Assembly: GCA_018398765.1 (NCBI GenBank) | Contig: JAHBMJ010001154.1 | Location: forward strand, 1-34,558 | Direction of reading: 5' to 3' | Source of the DNA: Chromera velia | Taxonomy: Eukaryota > Sar > Chromeraceae | DNA length: 34,558 bases | Shown: piece by piece, positions 8,130 through 17,220 of the stretch | Layout: each line of letters begins with the position of its first letter | Numbering within the stretch: position 1 is the first letter of the stretch | The notes under the pieces: model-generated | The model's input: the letters and a program-made list of their open reading frames with translations, nothing else | The model's database searches: none | What the model was told of the DNA's origin: nothing | Made by a program: the position numbers and the translations under genes

Positions 8130-10535
8130 ATGATCTTCCCTCTTGTCCCCTCCCCCCTCGACACTCTTCCCCCTCCCGTCCTTTCTCTTCTCCTCTTCCT
8201 AATGTGCAAGTCCCAAAGCAGTCAAAGATTTTGCCTCCGAAAAAACGACTGCGTTCTCCTTCTAAGAGCAAGAAGTCAAGAAGGAAAGAGCGAGGCCGCG
8301 AGAGAAAGGAAAAGTTCGATCGGGAGGTTGGACAGCATTGTCACTCGCAGTCTCGCTCAAAGCGACGTTCCTTTAATCAAAGAAAGAGCAACCGAAAGAA
8401 ACAATCGGACTCTATTCATGCCACAATGTTCTTTACTTCTTTTGTTGTGTCTCAGATGTTTACTCCTCCCTCCACCTCTACTCCCCCTCCTCCCTTTTTT
8501 TCTTTACGCTGGTGCTGGTAATTCTGACTCTCCCTTCGACGAAGTTTCTTTCCTTTGTGACCCTCTTCCTCCTCAACTCACGCAAATCTATTCAGATCAT
8601 TTCTCACCTGCAGTTTCTTCTGACTCAGTTGAGAAAGGAGGCCCTTTCTGTCTCTTTGGATCTCTTGCTTCAGAAGAGAACAGACTGACAGCAGAGAACC
8701 TCCAACGAACGTCTTTGTCTTCTTCTTCTCTTCCCCTCTCCTCTTCTATGCACGAACTTTTTTCTTTTAAAAGAAAGGCCACTGACCATTTTTCGTGTTG
8801 TTCTTCCTCAGCTGCTGTACGGGAGGAAGACGATGATCGGGATGAGATCTCATCTGCAGAGTACACATGTGTATCTTCAGTTTGTCTTTCCGAAAATTCC
8901 GATTCATCTGACTGCATCTTTGCCGACGTGCCCGACGGCAAGCATCCTAATAAGGTGAAAGTCAGTGCAGAATATGCACGTGAGTACCTGCAGTATATAC
9001 ATCAGGAAGTGGGGCACATTGGTGGAAAGGCTCTTTACGCTCTCGTCTCTCCGTATCTTGCCGTGGGAGGCCTGAGAAAAATGTGTGAAGAACTAAGAGC
9101 AGAGTGCAACACGTGCCTGCAACTCCAGGGTCTCCCAAGGCGCCTTCGTGGACAGAGAGGCTCTCATCTGAGAACTCGTGCCCCCCTGCAGCAGATAGCG
9201 GTGGACACAATTTTTCTGTATGGTCAACCTGTCTTGACGGTCATGTGTGAAGCGACAAGTTTCCTCATGGCCATCCCACTGAAAGACACGAAGGCAGAGA
9301 CTGCATGGAAAGCTTTTGAGGAAGGATGGTTGAGACCTTTTGGCTGTCCTCTCTCTTTTCGTGGGTTTGTAAAAACGGACAATGGGAGTGAATTCAAGGC
9401 TGTTTTCTCCTCCATGCTGGAGGACTTGGGAGTTAGACAGTTATGGATCCCCCCCGGTCTACCTCGGGCCAACGGGCTGCTCGAACATCGGTATGACGAT
9501 TTGAAACGTCTTGTCGAAGCAGCTCTTTTAGACAGAGGCCTAGAAAAACGGTACTTCCGTCAAGTTCTTCCTCGCTGTATGTCTCAACTCAACCTCCTTC
9601 CCTCTGTCAACTCTGATAAAAGATCTCCGTATGAACGTCTTACGTCTCAACGTCTTCTCCCTCCCTCTCTTGAATGCATGCTTGCTGAAGTTCACAAGAA
9701 AGGTCCGACAGCACTCTCTCCCCTGAATTTGACTGTTGGAGAAAGAGTGTATTGGAAGAACCCTCGAAAGACCTACCGCTCGCTCGACATCAAGTGGCGG
9801 CTCTTTGAAGTATCCTCTCTCGTCCCTCACTCCCGCTTCCTCGTCTATTTGACTCCCATCTCTGAGTCTGGAGAGAGACTGCAGAGTAAAGAGTATCTTG
9901 CCCACTCTTCTTGTTTTGTTCGTGCACCTTCTCACCCTCTCCCTTCTTTCTCCCGCCCTGCCCCAACTGATCGCCAGTCGCAGTCTGAGAGACCCCCTGA
10001 GACTAGAGGGGATCTCTTTATAGAGGTACCAAGTGATGACAGACCACAAGAACCAGCTCGGTCTGCAAGCGATCAGTCAAAAAAGAAATCTTCCTCTTCT
10101 TTCTCTTCTTCTTCCATTCCTTTTGCAGAAAGCATAGAGTTCAAAAGTCAAAAAGACTCGTTTCCCATTGGGTTGGCCTCAGCCGGCCCTCTCCCAATCA
10201 ATGAAAGAGAGGCACAGTCTTCAAAGGATTCTCGCTCACTTCCAGATGAAAGACAGACCGATGAAGTCAGAGCGGGAAAGAAATCTGTATCTCAGTCTGC
10301 CCATTCTTGCTCTTCTTCTTCTCATTCTTTTCCACGTATTCTTGAAGGAAAACCTATTTTTTTGTTTTCTGAGCCTGTCCTCCCTCAACCTCCCTCTTCC
10401 CAAAGAGAACCCAAGTCAGAAAAAGACACTAAACGCCAGAGTTTACTGACCCCTTCTCCTTCAGATGGAGAGGCGTGGCGTTTCACAATTCAGAGAAACC
10501 CAGAGCTGTTGAAGAAGTGTCCATTGATCTTCTAG
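8130..10535 (+). CDS. Copia-type Pol, integrase-containing segment
   Basis: The integrase is clear. It has an N-terminal zinc site H-x4-H-x29-C-x2-C (codons at 9000, 9015, 9105, 9114). The catalytic D is at 9204 (VDTIF), D at 9378 (TDNGSEF) and E at 9483 (NGLLEH), giving D-x57-D-x34-E. This enzyme inserts the retroelement cDNA into host DNA. The 280 or so residues before the zinc site are Ser/Leu-rich and of poor quality. In 8130-8520 the +2 frame looks more protein-like, so the true start of Pol is uncertain. After the core come a basic region and a long Ser-rich linker to a TAG at 10533-10535. The same frame reopens immediately toward RT, so this TAG is probably a disabling mutation. No aspartic protease motif is visible in this segment. 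Confidence 0.85.
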   Translation: MIFPLVPSPLDTLPPPVLSLLLFLMCKSQSSQRFCLRKNDCVLLLRARSQEGKSEAARERKSSIGRLDSIVTRSLAQSDVPLIKERATERNNRTLFMPQCSLLLLLCLRCLLLPPPLLPLLPFFLYAGAGNSDSPFDEVSFLCDPLPPQLTQIYSDHFSPAVSSDSVEKGGPFCLFGSLASEENRLTAENLQRTSLSSSSLPLSSSMHELFSFKRKATDHFSCCSSSAAVREEDDDRDEISSAEYTCVSSVCLSENSDSSDCIFADVPDGKHPNKVKVSAEYAREYLQYIHQEVGHIGGKALYALVSPYLAVGGLRKMCEELRAECNTCLQLQGLPRRLRGQRGSHLRTRAPLQQIAVDTIFLYGQPVLTVMCEATSFLMAIPLKDTKAETAWKAFEEGWLRPFGCPLSFRGFVKTDNGSEFKAVFSSMLEDLGVRQLWIPPGLPRANGLLEHRYDDLKRLVEAALLDRGLEKRYFRQVLPRCMSQLNLLPSVNSDKRSPYERLTSQRLLPPSLECMLAEVHKKGPTALSPLNLTVGERVYWKNPRKTYRSLDIKWRLFEVSSLVPHSRFLVYLTPISESGERLQSKEYLAHSSCFVRAPSHPLPSFSRPAPTDRQSQSERPPETRGDLFIEVPSDDRPQEPARSASDQSKKKSSSSFSSSSIPFAESIEFKSQKDSFPIGLASAGPLPINEREAQSSKDSRSLPDERQTDEVRAGKKSVSQSAHSCSSSSHSFPRILEGKPIFLFSEPVLPQPPSSQREPKSEKDTKRQSLLTPSPSDGEAWRFTIQRNPELLKKCPLIF

Positions 10536-11714
10536 AAGGATGAGGAGCTGCAGAGAGGCATGGTTGGAAGGAAGGTTGGGGTATTGACAGATGGATTTCT
10601 TCTTGTGCATGTATGGGGGTCCTATTCACAAGGACAACTGTGTGAAAGAGTCCTTGCCCCACAGTTTCATCTTCCTAACAACACCATCTATTCCACCCTG
10701 ACTCCTTCACTCACTTGCCTTCCTCACATCCGAAAGGTGTCGCCTTCTTGTCTGAGAGAGTCAGAACTTTTCCTTTCTTCTTCTCGTTGCCTGCTTCCTG
10801 ATGCATGTGCAAAAATCGCAAAGCACCTTGACTCAGCCTCAATCTCTCGTCTTGGACTCAATCAGAGCAAGACAGCAGACACGATCAAAAAGACGGAGGA
10901 CTGGTTGAGAGAAGCACTCAAACTATCCCCCGATCTTACTCTTCGGGAGATAGAAACGGCGTCTACTGACATTCTATCAGACAGCGAGGAAGATAAATCG
11001 AATCAACTGATAGAAAGTGCTTTCTTTTGTCTTGATGGTCTAACTGACCCTTCACAGTTCCGAATTCCTCTTTACTCTTCTAATGTCCCCAGTCCCTCTC
11101 TCCCTGATCTGTCCTTCTCATCTTCGTCTTCTTCTTTTTCTTTTCCTTTGTCTTCCTCCCCGTCCTCTTCAGCAGCTGCAGAAGGAGAGAAACAGGCTCA
11201 TTGTTTTGCTACAGGAGCAACGCATCAAAAATTCTCAGTACGTCGCCTCTCTCCAGATCAAGTGACAGACTTTAAGGCAGCCAGGCAGAAGGAGTTAGAC
11301 AAATTTGAACGTTTTCGTATATTTAAGGCAGTTCCAGTTCAGTCGGTTCCCAAGGGTTCGGTCGTCTTGCCTACACTGTGGGTAGACACCTTGAAACTGA
11401 ATGATGAGGGTGAAAGGGAATTCAAGTCGAGATGGGTGATTCGGGGAGATCAGGACCCGCGAAAAGGTCTCGAGGTGGCAACTGACCCATGTCCGCCCGA
11501 GAATATTCACCTGATACTACTTGCAGCCCTCAGTAGCGCAGGTTTCAACCCGTCTTTCATCAGCACTGTAGACGTAGACAATGCATTTCTGCAAGCACCA
11601 ATGAATAACACAGTGTATGTACTCCCCCCAAAAGAACATCCTGACTATAGCAAAAAGCTCTGGCTGTTGCAGCGATGTATGTATGGACTCTCTGAAAGCC
11701 CCCTTCTTTTTTAG
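10536..11714 (+). CDS. Copia-type Pol, N-terminal half of reverse transcriptase (ends at internal TAG)
   Basis: The frame continues from the TAG at 10533, with the first ATG at 10560. After a linker, the RVT_2-type reverse transcriptase begins near 11260. It shows the W-x-DTLKLN and KSRWVIRGDQDP strings, then STVDVDNAFLQA with the first catalytic Asp at 11571. Next comes LWLLQRCMYGL, where copia RTs have a conserved Tyr-Gly-Leu. The ORF is cut by TAG at 11712-11714 directly after this motif. Clear RT homology continues in the same phase, including YVDD. The gene as assembled therefore cannot make a complete RT without readthrough. The position is one where copia RTs usually carry an aromatic residue, so one substitution would explain it. 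Confidence 0.85.
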   Translation, partial: KDEELQRGMVGRKVGVLTDGFLLVHVWGSYSQGQLCERVLAPQFHLPNNTIYSTLTPSLTCLPHIRKVSPSCLRESELFLSSSRCLLPDACAKIAKHLDSASISRLGLNQSKTADTIKKTEDWLREALKLSPDLTLREIETASTDILSDSEEDKSNQLIESAFFCLDGLTDPSQFRIPLYSSNVPSPSLPDLSFSSSSSSFSFPLSSSPSSSAAAEGEKQAHCFATGATHQKFSVRRLSPDQVTDFKAARQKELDKFERFRIFKAVPVQSVPKGSVVLPTLWVDTLKLNDEGEREFKSRWVIRGDQDPRKGLEVATDPCPPENIHLILLAALSSAGFNPSFISTVDVDNAFLQAPMNNTVYVLPPKEHPDYSKKLWLLQRCMYGLSESPLLF

Positions 11715-12581
11715 AAATTTCTTGAATCAAAACTTCTCAAACATGGATGGGTGAAATCTCCCCTCCGGGGAATTTGGTGGAAACTGTCGACTGACGGGGA
11801 AGTGCTTGCATTGATGTCTCTCTATGTCGACGATGTCTGTGTTACCAGTCTCAGTGGCCCAGCAGAGAGCCATCTGCAGGAGATTATGCAAGAGGTCAAA
11901 TGTAAGCAGATCAGACCACTGCAGAGGTATGTTGGAGTGTCCTATGAGGTCATAAAGGATGAGATCTGGTGCTCACAGGAGTCTTATGCAGCTAGTCTGA
12001 ATGACGGAGGTGTCAGACCCCTGGTCAATCCCATCCCTGACGTAGCAAGAAAGCAAGCAAACACTTCCCCTCCCCTGAATAAGAAAGAAACAAAAGCCTT
12101 CCAACAGAGTCTTGGTGAGCTTTCTTACCTGGCCTCTTTCACGCGTCCTGATTTGGCATACGGCACAAGTCACATGGCACAGTGGAATGCCGTTCCGACC
12201 GTAAATGCTTTTAGATGGCTCCAGCGACTTGTCTTCTGGGCTCGTGTACACTCCCTCCGTGGAGTGGCAGTTCCTCGCTCTCCCAGAGCAGAGCCCCTGC
12301 ATGTTGAATTACATACTGATGCATCTTTTGGCACCCCAGCCCATCCCAAGCCTCAAATCGGGTGGGTACTCACCGTCTGTGGATGTCCTCTTGCCTGGAA
12401 GTCCATCAAACCGAAAAAGGTAGCAAAATCTACAACGGATGCGGAATTCATTGCTGCAGAGAACGGGGTCGAACTTCTCTCCTCTCTCCTCCCTTTTTTT
12501 GAGAAGCTTTGGCCGAAAGTACACAGAACCCTTTGGTCTGACAGTCACGATCTCGTATCCCTGGTTGGTCAACCCGTCTAA
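11715..12581 (+). CDS. Copia-type Pol, C-terminal RT (YVDD) and RNase H, ends at internal TAA
   Basis: Directly after the TAG the same frame gives the rest of the palm domain, with the polymerase signature YVDD at 11823-11834. The connection region follows, with FTRPDLAYGTS-type residues typical of copia. RNase H begins with HTDAS (Asp at 12318), then LAWKSIKPKKVAKSTTDAEF (Glu at 12444) and WSDSHD (Asp at 12540). These are three of the four RNase H acidic residues. A TAA at 12579-12581 ends the frame before the fourth. RNase H removes the RNA template during cDNA synthesis. Confidence 0.85.
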   Translation, partial: KFLESKLLKHGWVKSPLRGIWWKLSTDGEVLALMSLYVDDVCVTSLSGPAESHLQEIMQEVKCKQIRPLQRYVGVSYEVIKDEIWCSQESYAASLNDGGVRPLVNPIPDVARKQANTSPPLNKKETKAFQQSLGELSYLASFTRPDLAYGTSHMAQWNAVPTVNAFRWLQRLVFWARVHSLRGVAVPRSPRAEPLHVELHTDASFGTPAHPKPQIGWVLTVCGCPLAWKSIKPKKVAKSTTDAEFIAAENGVELLSSLLPFFEKLWPKVHRTLWSDSHDLVSLVGQPV

Positions 12582-12944
12582 TCTGGTGCGAGGGCAACTC
12601 AACAGTCTCTTGCCGCTGAAATCGACGACCTGCGAGAGAGAAAAGTAGTAGAGACGTCTCTAGTCAGCATCTTGCAGAAAGCAGTGCACCAGGATGTTCA
12701 AGAGAAGTTCATTGCCCTTGAGCATATCTCGACTGTCCGGAACCTTGCTGACCCTCTCACAAAGGGAAAGAGTACGCATGAGCTCTACCGACTGTTAGAA
12801 CAGAAGGGAAAGGAAGCGCGGAAGGGTGCGATATGTCCTCCTCCTGACCCACAAAGGAGGCCTATTCTTTTGCAACCTGACCTTCAAGCAGAAGTGTCAG
12901 TGTTCTTCGAGAATGTGAACCGAGCTCAAACCACTTTCTCATAA
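12582..12944 (+). CDS. Copia-type Pol, last part of RNase H and C-terminus
   Basis: The phase continues from the TAA at 12579 without any indel. The segment includes HISTVRNLADPLTKGK. Copia RNase H domains end in such a string (A-D-x-x-T-K), and the Asp at 12750 supplies the fourth acidic residue. The ORF then runs about 60 residues more and ends at TAA 12942-12944. No ATG opens it; it is a broken-off part of Pol. Confidence 0.75.
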   Translation, partial: SGARATQQSLAAEIDDLRERKVVETSLVSILQKAVHQDVQEKFIALEHISTVRNLADPLTKGKSTHELYRLLEQKGKEARKGAICPPPDPQRRPILLQPDLQAEVSVFFENVNRAQTTFS

Positions 12945-13043
12945 TTTTTCCCATGCTTTCCCCTCATCTGTCCGACTCGTGCTCTTCGTGATGCATCTGT
13001 GACTCCTCTCTCAGCCTTTCACTTCCGCACGCTCTCCCTTGCC

Positions 13044-13301
13044 ATGGCTTGCTCAGTTTGCCATCAGATAGGACATTCATCCGACACATGCCCTGATGTG
13101 GAGGCAGAACGCAAGGGAAGAAAGGAACTCTACCTTGAGCGAGCGGGACGTAATGGCAAAGGGTGCACGTTCTGTGTTGCGATTGGCTTCCTCAGCAAGG
13201 CCCATCGAGCAGCAGATCACGCGGTTGACCAGAGAATGCCTCCAACCACACCGGCTCCTGTCACTCCGATTGGGCGCCTGGTGCGGCCTCAAATCCTCTA
13301 G
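13044..13301 (+). CDS. Small CCHC zinc-knuckle protein downstream of pol
   Basis: I chose ATG 13044 because its context is GCCATGG and the motif follows at once; the frame is open from 12945. The start reads MACSVCHQIGHSSDTC, a perfect C-x2-C-x4-H-x4-C zinc knuckle of the retroviral nucleocapsid type. About 30 residues later come C-x2-C and further His residues (GCTFCVAIGF and HRAADH), possibly a second zinc site. Basic residues lie between the two. Zinc knuckles normally lie in Gag, upstream of pol, where they bind genomic RNA; here one lies about 100 nt after the end of pol, in the same phase. It could be an accessory nucleocapsid or a captured gene. Confidence 0.6.
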   Translation: MACSVCHQIGHSSDTCPDVEAERKGRKELYLERAGRNGKGCTFCVAIGFLSKAHRAADHAVDQRMPPTTPAPVTPIGRLVRPQIL

Positions 13302-13570
13302 AGTGCACCCTTCGAGACCTGCATGAATGCATGAATGCATGGCATTTGCTTCATTTTTTCTTCCTCTCCCTCTTCTCTTCCTATGCATGCATTCCTCTCT
13401 CTCATTGTGTATATCAACAAAGACCAGGCCTGGCAACACCACAATGAAATTGAATGCCTCTCTTGAATGTCTCCTCCCCTTTCTTCTTTCTTTGAATATA
13501 TATTGTTTCCTTCTCTCACTGCAACTGCACAACCCCAATTCAACCTCCACTTGAATTCCACACAAGCCAT

Positions 13571-13779
13571 AAAGTGAAGGAGGGGCGCTCGAAAAAGAGA
13601 TTGAAAAAGAATGAATAAAGTGAAGGAGGGGTGATCCCCCGCAAAAACATTGACAAAGTGAAGGAGGGGCCCTTTCTCACAGTTTTTTCCTTCACACAAA
13701 CAAACCTGCATGCGATTTTTTCGGTCACTCCATGTATGCATGGAGCTTGACTACAAAGAACCATAAAGTGAAGGAGGGG
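13571..13779 (+). repeat. Four dispersed copies of a purine-rich 15-mer, PPT-like
   Basis: AAAGTGAAGGAGGGG occurs at 13571, 13617, 13655 and 13765; two copies are preceded by CCAT. The copy at 13617 is followed by TG, as a polypurine tract is followed by the start of a 3' LTR. The position, 270-480 nt past the last ORF of the copia-type element, would suit its 3' end. No LTR can be confirmed because its partner lies outside the window. Confidence 0.6.
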
Positions 13780-16700
13780 GCGGCGCGACGAAGCGCTATG
13801 CCCTTCCTCCGGAAGACAAAAGAAGGAATACAGACAGCTGCCACAAGAAAGACCAAGTGAGTCAATGGCATGAAGGGAGGGGGACGCCTCACCCTTTGCC
13901 TGGCAGACTGACTCTGACCTCTCTTCTCTTCTCTGCTTGTTTCTCTTCTCTTCTTTTCTCTTCTTTTCTGTGTTTCGATTGTTTCTTCTTCCTCACCCGG
14001 CCGGGACCCCTCCCCCTCCTTTTTTGTCATGATTTGTCTTTCTCCCCTTTTGAAACAGCTAACCATAAGAATCAAGCCACTTTTTTCTCTTCAGTTTTTT
14101 CCTTTTTCTGACACTTCTCTTCTTACGTCTGACTGAATAAGCGATCGATCATTTATCCTTCTGTCCCACTGTGCACCCTCTTCTCTCTTCCCAATGAATA
14201 CATTTGTGTATATAAATGTATACATACAAGTGAAAAAGAAAAAGACATTTGATTCCTGCAAGACCATGACGAAGAAAAGAAAGTGCGAGACTGTCAGTCG
14301 AACCTACCCGTCTCTTGGCAGACCTTTGCACCCAGCCAATGCATGTCTTCTCTCCCTCTTCTCCTCTTCTGCGAACACAAGCAGGACGAATGCATGAATG
14401 ATTCTGGTGGTTAGCCCTCAGGCCGAGCAAGAATCTGGTTTCTCTCTGTGCCTTCTCTTCTTAGACTCTAATCTCGACTGCTGCCGATAATCCTACAAAA
14501 AGAAAAATGCCCTCAAAGGAGTCCACGTCAAAGCATCAGGTGTCCCCCCACCAATTGTGCAAGACTCCCCAACGGCAGCATATATAAACATTTTTGTCGA
14601 GACTGGATTCGAAAGAAAGAAAGCTGGAGGAAACGGATTCACCACTGGAGTTCTTCTTGCATTTTGACCTGTTGTGTATTTGTTATGGAGGTTCCCTTTT
14701 TTCTTCAGTTTTGTCTTCAGAAGAAAAGAGCAGTCAAAAAGAAGCAGGGAAAGGAAAAAGATGACCACGTCGAGTTTGCACTAACCGGTCAAGTCTATAC
14801 CTCTTGTGTCTCCATATATCTCCCCTTCCTTCCTTCCCGATTACGTAAGTGTCAGAAAGAATAAAAAGGACTGACAAGACGTACTAATAGCTGCAGCTCG
14901 AAGATCTGCAGTCTTTCCTCGTTACCTGCAGTCAAAAGACATATGAACGTGCGAAATGAGACAAGAGAATTCATGTAAGCATGCGTGATCTTAATGTTTC
15001 TCTCCCCTTTTTCTCATCCCCGGTCTCAACGGAGTTTGATGCATAGAATTACTTGGCCACTTCATGAAAAAGTGGCTACGGTCTTCCTTTTTTTTTCTTT
15101 GTTTTCTGTTGGCTGATCTAGGTACCTTGCCCTTATCGATCTACCAATTCGCTTTTCTTTGTGTGGTCTCCCCAAACTTGAGAGAAATTGCCGACTTGAC
15201 CTCCCTTCCCCCATACCGCCCTCCTTTTCTCACAACTGTCAAGCCTGGCTTTCTCTCTCTCACTGGAAGATTACCAAAAGAAAGAGTTCCTAACTTCTCC
15301 TTTCCTGACGCTCCCCCTTTTCTTTCAATCCCTTCGTCCCCGGTACCATAACATCATGCGAATTTTGAGGACAGTGTGAATGCATGCATGATGCGGAATG
15401 ATGGTGTTTGTGAATGAATCATCACCACACCCACCCACATCATAATCAACTCAACCAACCGGTTTGTCTTGCCACTAAGTCATCATTTGAAGGATCCTCT
15501 ATGACATACACAAAGCTAGAAAGACACGCGAACGGACCTGGTTGCTGGTAGATGATGGAAGTAGGAAGATGGTGATGACATGCGATTCGGAACTGGCGCC
15601 GTCTCCTTGTCCATCTCATTGCCCCCCCCCCCTTTCTCCCCTTCCTCATCACCAACCTTTCTCCTTTCTCCTCAGCCCTGTCCTCCCTCAGAAGCGAGAC
15701 GAGAAGCCAGGAAATGTAGTGGAAAGAGCGTTTAAGACGGAAAGCAAAAAGAAAGGCGGTGTAGCTGATAAAGCTCACCTCAATCTGCTCTTCTCCTATC
15801 TATGTCCCTTTCTTCCCTTTCATCTTCCACTCAGCCTTCCACACATAGAAAAAGCACCGTCTCACACCTTCAAAAGGGAGAGGACATTTACTTGAACCAC
15901 ATACGAAAGGGGCAGGAAGTTTGGAAAGAATAAGATCCGTCTACCAGGTTGAAGAAAGCCATAAACATGCATGCATGAACAAGAAATTCGCGCGCACTGC
16001 GCGCGTCAGATGCATAACTATGCCTTGCAGGATTCATTTTCAAGCCCCACAAGCAGGATTGCAGCCGGGGCCTCCGACTGTGGCGGGCCTCAAAGCAACG
16101 AGCTCGAAGCTATGAGTTCCTCGCACGTTTGGACCCGCCAAAAGTGAATGGAGGGGACTGAGAATGTCGCGGCCGGCGCGGCGGGCGGCCTGCCTGGAGT
16201 TTTGGACCCTAGGTGGCGCTGGTTACCCTCTATGTAGACAACAACGTTTCGGAACCTCGGGCCACTGCGGTATCGAATCGGGTTTCAGAAAAAAACATGG
16301 TCTGCAGCAATTGGAACAATCCAAACCGCTAGAAATTCATGGATTCAGCTAGTTTGATTGAGACTTCTAGCAGTTCGATGGATCGATCTAGTATTGACAT
16401 TCTCTTTACCTATATGAACCTGAATAGATCGTGTGCCTGTATATATGTGTAAGTGGGTTCCCTCCGAAGGAAACGTCTTCGGAAGGTAGGTTATTCATCT
16501 ACCAATATAATTAACGTTAGGCTGCTGCCTGCCCTGCCGATGGGGTCCCCCCCCCCCATCTAAAAGAGATTTTACACCCCTATCTATAATAGAGATTCTA
16601 GATAATCGATAGTCTCTTCCAACAGCTGAGATCTTATATTGTCTGTGCACAAATGTGTTGGTAGGAGCACACGGTCAATGTACCATAATCCAGTACAATC

Positions 16701-17220
16701 CAATGGGCTGCTGTCTGATTCAATTGGAATTTATCGTAAGGCTGCTCTAGAAACACTGTCTGCGGCGGTGGGTGTTGAAATTAATTTGAAAACACGCGAC
16801 GCGCGGGCCCGGCCGGCCCCGCCCCGCCCGCCGCTAAGAATGCAGGGCCGGACCGACTCCGACCGAGTCTTTGCAATGTTTGCGTCATTGCCAGCAGCTA
16901 GTTTGATTCTGTCAGACTCTCCGTGCAAGAGGCATCTTGTGTTATTAATGTACAGCTGGATCAAATTTGTTTTACTGCTGTTCAACCCACTTCACCTCTG
17001 ATACTTTCGAGAATTTGCTGAGATCAGTCAGACTTTCACCCGTCACTGTCCATTTTGTTCTCCCGTCTCTCTCCAGTATCTTTGAACTTAAACCGAAGAG
17101 AGGCGCACGCGTGCCCTTCTTTTGTGATCTTTTCCCGCGAGCAACATCTGCTCAGAATTCTTTCAAATCCCTTCCTTGCCACAGCCTGAAAAAAGCCTGA
17201 AACAGAAAAGCCTCTCGAGG
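13780..17220. other. Intergenic stretch, no convincing gene
   Basis: The stretch is largely pyrimidine-rich, low-complexity DNA to about 15.9 kb; its ORFs are Phe/Leu/Ser-rich and look random. One short coding-like frame is listed separately (14491-14667). From about 16.0 to 17.0 kb the composition changes, with GC-rich islands (16165-16195 and 16800-16835) set in AT-richer DNA. There is a GCGCGCA/TGCGCGC palindrome near 15991 and a CCGAAG/CTTCGG hairpin near 16465. The string CAGCTAGTTTGATT occurs twice (near 16347 and 16895). This could be degraded transposon sequence. The part just before 17221 should hold the promoter and 5' UTR of the next gene, but I see no clear TATA box. Confidence 0.5.
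14491..14667 (+). CDS. Possible small ORF or exon, unknown
   Basis: After a TAA at 14488 this frame reads about 58 codons to TGA 14665-14667. It is mixed in composition, unlike the low-complexity DNA around it, with strings such as GVPPPIVQDSPTAAYINIFV and ETGFERKKAGGNGF. There is no in-frame ATG at the start, so it would have to be an exon or a relic. I do not recognise it. Confidence 0.2.
   Translation, partial: SYKKKNALKGVHVKASGVPPPIVQDSPTAAYINIFVETGFERKKAGGNGFTTGVLLAF

Larger units (their letters stand above)
1..13301 (+). mobile_element. Giant Ty1/copia-type LTR retroelement, interior, 5' end outside window, decayed
   Basis: Integrase (about 8980-9700), reverse transcriptase (about 11260-12200) and RNase H (about 12300-12800) follow each other in the order that defines Ty1/copia elements. 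Long open frames fill nearly all of 1-13301. Frame 1 (position 1 modulo 3) is open from the window start to about 4.9 kb and frame 0 from about 4.9 kb to 13.3 kb, each broken only by isolated in-frame stops. Typical copia elements are about 5 kb; here about 8 kb of coding-like sequence precedes the integrase. No LTR can be delimited because the 5' side is missing. I infer one element from the shared strand, phase continuity and the recurring 2A-like motif. Two nested or adjacent elements remain possible for the first 8 kb. Confidence 0.75.

Noticed and set aside
15064-15351. 95-aa ORF with a hydrophobic, signal-peptide-like start
   Set aside because: It sits in pyrimidine-rich DNA that gives Phe/Leu/Ser/Pro strings in many frames; there are no conserved motifs or intron signals.
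16000-17000. Possible tRNA or small RNA genes in the mixed-composition stretch
   Set aside because: I found no TTCGA-type T-loop with a matching acceptor stem. The hairpins present are short and isolated.
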